A stretch of 16,590 nucleotides of DNA from Pseudooctadecabacter sp. (GTDB taxonomy: Bacteria; Pseudomonadota; Alphaproteobacteria; Rhodobacterales; Rhodobacteraceae), in assembly GCA_020628265.1 (NCBI GenBank), contig JAHDFG010000003.1, forward strand, positions 1 through 16,590, read 5' to 3'. Positions 14,403-16,590 of this stretch are shown one piece after another; the stretch's first letter is position 1; each line of letters starts with the position of its first letter. The notes below the pieces were generated by a model. It searched no databases. It was not told the DNA's origin and saw only the letters and a list, made by a program, of their open reading frames with translations. The translations under genes and the position numbers were made by a program.

Positions 14403-15674
14403 ATGAAATTTAACAGACGCGCCTTCATCGGCACGGCGACAGCGACGGCGGCAACGCTTTCTGCGCCGATGTTCGTTCGGGCGGACGGACACAGTAAACC
14501 ACGGGTCGTTGTTGTCGGTGGCGGGGCAGGTGGTGCGACCGCAGCCCGCTACATCGCAAAGGACAGCGCAGGCGCGATTGACGTCACGCTGATCGAACCC
14601 ACGCGGGCTTATTACACGTGCTTCTTCTCGAACCTGTACATCGGTGGTTTCCGCGAGATGAACAGCCTCGGTCATTCCTATGGCACGCTTGCCGCCGAGT
14701 ATGGCATCAATGTCGTACACGACTGGGCAACGGGTGTTGACCGCGACGCCAAGACCGTGACGACGGCTGGCGGGTATACCATCCCTTACGACCGTCTGAT
14801 CCTGTCTCCGGGTATCGACTTCGTTGATGGGGCTGTTCCGGGCTGGGACGTGTCGGCATCCAACGCGATGCCCCATGCCTATAAGGCAGGGTCTCAGACG
14901 GAACTTCTGCGCGCGCAGATCGATGCGATGCCGCAGGGTGGTACCTATGCGATGGTTGCTCCGCCGAACCCTTACCGTTGCCCTCCTGGGCCATATGAGC
15001 GGGTGAGCATGGTCGCGCACCGCCTGTCAGAGGTGAACCCGACTGCTAAAATTCTGATTGCCGACCCGAAAGAGAAGTTCTCCAAGCAGGCACTGTTCGA
15101 AGAAGGCTGGAACAACCACTATTCCGGCATGATTGAACGGATCGGGCCAGACTTCGGCGGCGAAAATGTCGAGGTTGATCCTGCTGCGATGACACTGTCG
15201 ATCGACGGTGAGGTGACCAACGTTGACGTCTGTAATGTGATCCCCGCCATGAAGGCAGGCCGCATTGCCGACATCGCTGGTATCACCGAAGGCAACTGGG
15301 CCCCCGTGAACGCGGCTGATCTGTCCTCGAAGATGGATGAGAACATTCACGTTCTGGGTGACGCATGTGCCCAAGGCGACATGCCCAAGTCCGGCTTCTC
15401 GGCGAACAGCCAGGCGAAGGTCTGCGCCAACGCCGTGCGCGGTGCGTTGACCGGCTCTTCTGTCTTCCCTGCGCGCTTCTCGAACACCTGCTGGTCCTTG
15501 ATCGATACCAATGACGGGATCAAAGTCGGGGCGACCTATGAGGCCACGGAAGAGAAGATCGCCAAAGTCGACGGCTTCGTGTCCCAGACCGGTGAAGACG
15601 CGGCTGTCCGTCAAGCGACATACGAAGAGTCGATCGGCTGGTACGATGGCATCACCGCCGACATGTTCGGTTAA
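14403..15674 (+). CDS. soxF: SoxF, FAD-dependent sulfide dehydrogenase flavoprotein
   Basis: A 423-residue flavoprotein related to FccB. The N-terminus (NRRAFIGTATATAATLSAPM) is a Tat signal. The FAD-binding Rossmann motif VVVVGGGAGGATAARY is at 35-50. Cys73 (YYTCFFSN) corresponds to the cysteine that binds FAD covalently in Allochromatium FCSD (Cys42). Cys193 (YRCPPGPYER) and Cys363 (FSNTCWSLI) fit the redox disulfide Cys161-Cys337; the spacings are 120 and 170 here against 119 and 176 there. The C-terminal FCSD domain is complete. It probably oxidises sulfide, passing electrons to SoxE; in Paracoccus it also affects reactivation of SoxYZ. A GGGAGGAAG site precedes the start and a terminator follows. 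Confidence 0.95.
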   Translation: MKFNRRAFIGTATATAATLSAPMFVRADGHSKPRVVVVGGGAGGATAARYIAKDSAGAIDVTLIEPTRAYYTCFFSNLYIGGFREMNSLGHSYGTLAAEYGINVVHDWATGVDRDAKTVTTAGGYTIPYDRLILSPGIDFVDGAVPGWDVSASNAMPHAYKAGSQTELLRAQIDAMPQGGTYAMVAPPNPYRCPPGPYERVSMVAHRLSEVNPTAKILIADPKEKFSKQALFEEGWNNHYSGMIERIGPDFGGENVEVDPAAMTLSIDGEVTNVDVCNVIPAMKAGRIADIAGITEGNWAPVNAADLSSKMDENIHVLGDACAQGDMPKSGFSANSQAKVCANAVRGALTGSSVFPARFSNTCWSLIDTNDGIKVGATYEATEEKIAKVDGFVSQTGEDAAVRQATYEESIGWYDGITADMFG

Positions 15675-15682
15675 TCGGTCAG

Positions 15683-15720
15683 GACCGGGCCTTGAGGCAG
15701 ATCAAGGCCCGGTCTCTCTT
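15683..15720 (+). terminator. Terminator at the end of the sox operon
   Basis: A perfect 13 bp stem, GACCGGGCCTTGA (15683-15695) with TCAAGGCCCGGTC (15702-15714), and a six-base loop, followed by TCTCTT. The stem is very stable; the T-tract is mixed. It lies nine bases after the soxF stop. Confidence 0.88.
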
Positions 15721-15768
15721 AATCCGCTAGGCTCACTGCATGACAAAACAGCAAGGATGGAGTTTTCG

Positions 15769-16200
15769 ATGAAACAGTTTCTGCTTGCCACGTGTATGGG
15801 CGCAATTTCGGCAATGGCCCAAGCCGAAGGGTCAACGGTTTACGAATTTGACGGGTCCTTCGATGATGCGACCTTTTCCGTCGAAAGCGCCATCATCGGT
15901 CAGGGGCTGGTGATCGATTACGTCAGCCACACCGGAGAGATGCTGAACCGGACCGGTTCAGATGTGGGTAGTGATGTTGAGTTGTTCACCAACGCCGACA
16001 TCTTTGTTTTTTGTTCGGCGAGCCTATCCCGTGAAGTGATGGAAGCCGACCCGATGAATATCGCGTTCTGCCCCTATGGCATTTTTGTTGCGGAACGGGG
16101 CGGTGACGTGATGATCGGATACCGGAATTACCCGGCAGGTGAGATGCAGAAAGTGCAAGCACTGCTGGATGAAATCGTCAGAGAGGCTTTGGGGGAATAA
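15769..16200 (+). CDS. DUF302 domain protein, exported
   Basis: A 143-residue protein with a Sec signal peptide ending near residue 19 (CMGAISAMAQA), so periplasmic. The rest fits DUF302: FSVESAIIGQGLVIDYVSHTGEML, a strand with FTNADIFVFCSASLSREVM, and FCPYGIFVAERGGDVMIGYRNYP. Two cysteines (in VFCSAS and AFCPYG) are worth noting as possible ligands or disulfide partners. The frame is open far upstream into soxF, but the signal peptide and a GGAG at 15759-15762 favour the ATG at 15769; an ATG at 15757 would add MEFS. DUF302 genes are often found near sulfur-oxidation genes in bacteria, and the function is unknown. hemA starts six bases after its stop. Confidence 0.82.
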   Translation: MKQFLLATCMGAISAMAQAEGSTVYEFDGSFDDATFSVESAIIGQGLVIDYVSHTGEMLNRTGSDVGSDVELFTNADIFVFCSASLSREVMEADPMNIAFCPYGIFVAERGGDVMIGYRNYPAGEMQKVQALLDEIVREALGE

Positions 16201-16206
16201 GCACCA

Positions 16207-16590
16207 ATGAACTACAACAGTTTCTTCCGTTCAGAACTCGACGCGCTTCGTGATGAGGGTAACTACCGTATTTTTGCTGATCTGGAACGCGAACGAGGTG
16301 CCTTTCCGAAGGCCGTCAATCGCGATGGGGGGACGGAACGGGATGTGACAATTTGGTGCTCCAACGATTATCTGGGAATGGGTCAGCACCCCGATGTGCT
16401 GGATGCGATGCATGACGCGTTGGACCGTGTTGGCGCAGGCGCAGGGGGCACCCGGAATATCTCGGGCACAACACACCACCACGTCTTGCTGGAGCAGGAA
16501 TTGGCGGATTTACACGGCAAAGAGGCCGCTTTGCTGTTCACCAGCGGCTATGTGTCAAACTGGGCCGCCTTGGGGACGCTCGCAGCCCGC
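16207..16590 (+). CDS. hemA: 5-aminolevulinate synthase (N-terminal part, 3' end outside window)
   Basis: The first 128 codons of an ALAS, the PLP enzyme that condenses glycine and succinyl-CoA, the first step of heme synthesis in alphaproteobacteria. The start MNYNSFFRSELDALRDEGNY, the WCSNDYLGMGQHPDVL motif, GAGAGGTRNISGTTHHHVLLE and LFTSGYVSNWAAL match the Rhodobacter HemA closely. The full enzyme is about 405 residues; the PLP lysine lies outside the window. The ribosome-binding site (GGGGGAA) is inside the end of the DUF302 gene, so the two are probably co-transcribed. The gene would feed heme to the cytochromes encoded just upstream, although HemA also serves the whole cell. Confidence 0.95.
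   Translation, partial: MNYNSFFRSELDALRDEGNYRIFADLERERGAFPKAVNRDGGTERDVTIWCSNDYLGMGQHPDVLDAMHDALDRVGAGAGGTRNISGTTHHHVLLEQELADLHGKEAALLFTSGYVSNWAALGTLAAR

Noticed and set aside
13980..15020. A 346-codon open frame on the minus strand opposite soxE and soxF
   Set aside because: It is antisense to two clear genes and its product is Arg/His-rich with no known motif.
15511..15768. Upstream extension of the DUF302 frame into soxF
   Set aside because: The extension is out of frame with soxF, runs across the terminator hairpin and would bury the signal peptide.
1..16590. Mobile elements, CRISPR arrays, tRNA or rRNA genes
   Set aside because: I saw no transposase, integrase, regularly spaced repeats or RNA-gene signatures in the window.

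Overview
The window is a stretch of alphaproteobacterial chromosome, most likely from a marine roseobacter or other Rhodobacteraceae member. The reasons are the Paracoccus/roseobacter order of a complete sox cluster (soxT-R-S divergent from soxV-W-X-Y-Z-A-B-C-D-E-F), an ALAS-type hemA next to it, moderately high GC content, and tightly packed genes with frequent ATGA-type overlaps. All assignments come from reading motifs; no database search was run.

Layout. (1) Positions 1-3387, plus strand: a cyanate-utilisation operon. It holds the C-terminal half of a NrtA/CynA-type binding protein, its permease and ATPase, a DUF1348 (NTF2-like) protein, and cyanase CynS with its catalytic Arg/Glu/Ser in place. 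(2) Positions 3388-3750: a gene-poor convergent gap with one terminator-like hairpin. (3) Positions 3751-5724, minus strand: soxS-soxR-soxT, encoding a periplasmic thioredoxin, an ArsR-type persulfide-sensing repressor and a YeeE/YedE sulfur-compound permease. (4) Positions 5725-5769: a 45 bp divergent control region with a strong soxS promoter and a palindromic operator candidate. (5) Positions 5770-15674, plus strand: soxVWXYZA, an intrinsic terminator, then soxBCDEF. (6) A strong terminator, a DUF302 exported protein and the start of hemA, which runs off the right edge.

How the genes work together. SoxXA, SoxYZ, SoxB and SoxCD form the complete periplasmic thiosulfate-oxidising (TOMES) system. 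Sulfur is loaded on the C-terminal GGCGG cysteine of SoxY, hydrolysed to sulfate by SoxB and further oxidised by SoxCD, so no sulfur globules are expected. SoxV passes reductant across the membrane to the thioredoxins SoxW and SoxS, which keep SoxYZ active. SoxEF is a flavocytochrome c sulfide dehydrogenase-like pair. SoxR, whose two conserved cysteines are spaced as in SqrR/BigR, probably represses the cluster until sulfane sulfur is present; SoxT may carry that sulfur signal or substrate inward. HemA would supply the heme precursor needed by the c-type cytochromes SoxX, A, D and E.

Most of the cluster is canonical. The less expected points are a soxS promoter that predicts a leaderless mRNA, an ATTC-N8 near-palindrome in three sox intergenic gaps, an intrinsic terminator between soxA and soxB, a DUF1348 gene inside the cyanate operon, cyanate genes beside sox, and a recent-looking heme-domain duplication between SoxD and SoxE.
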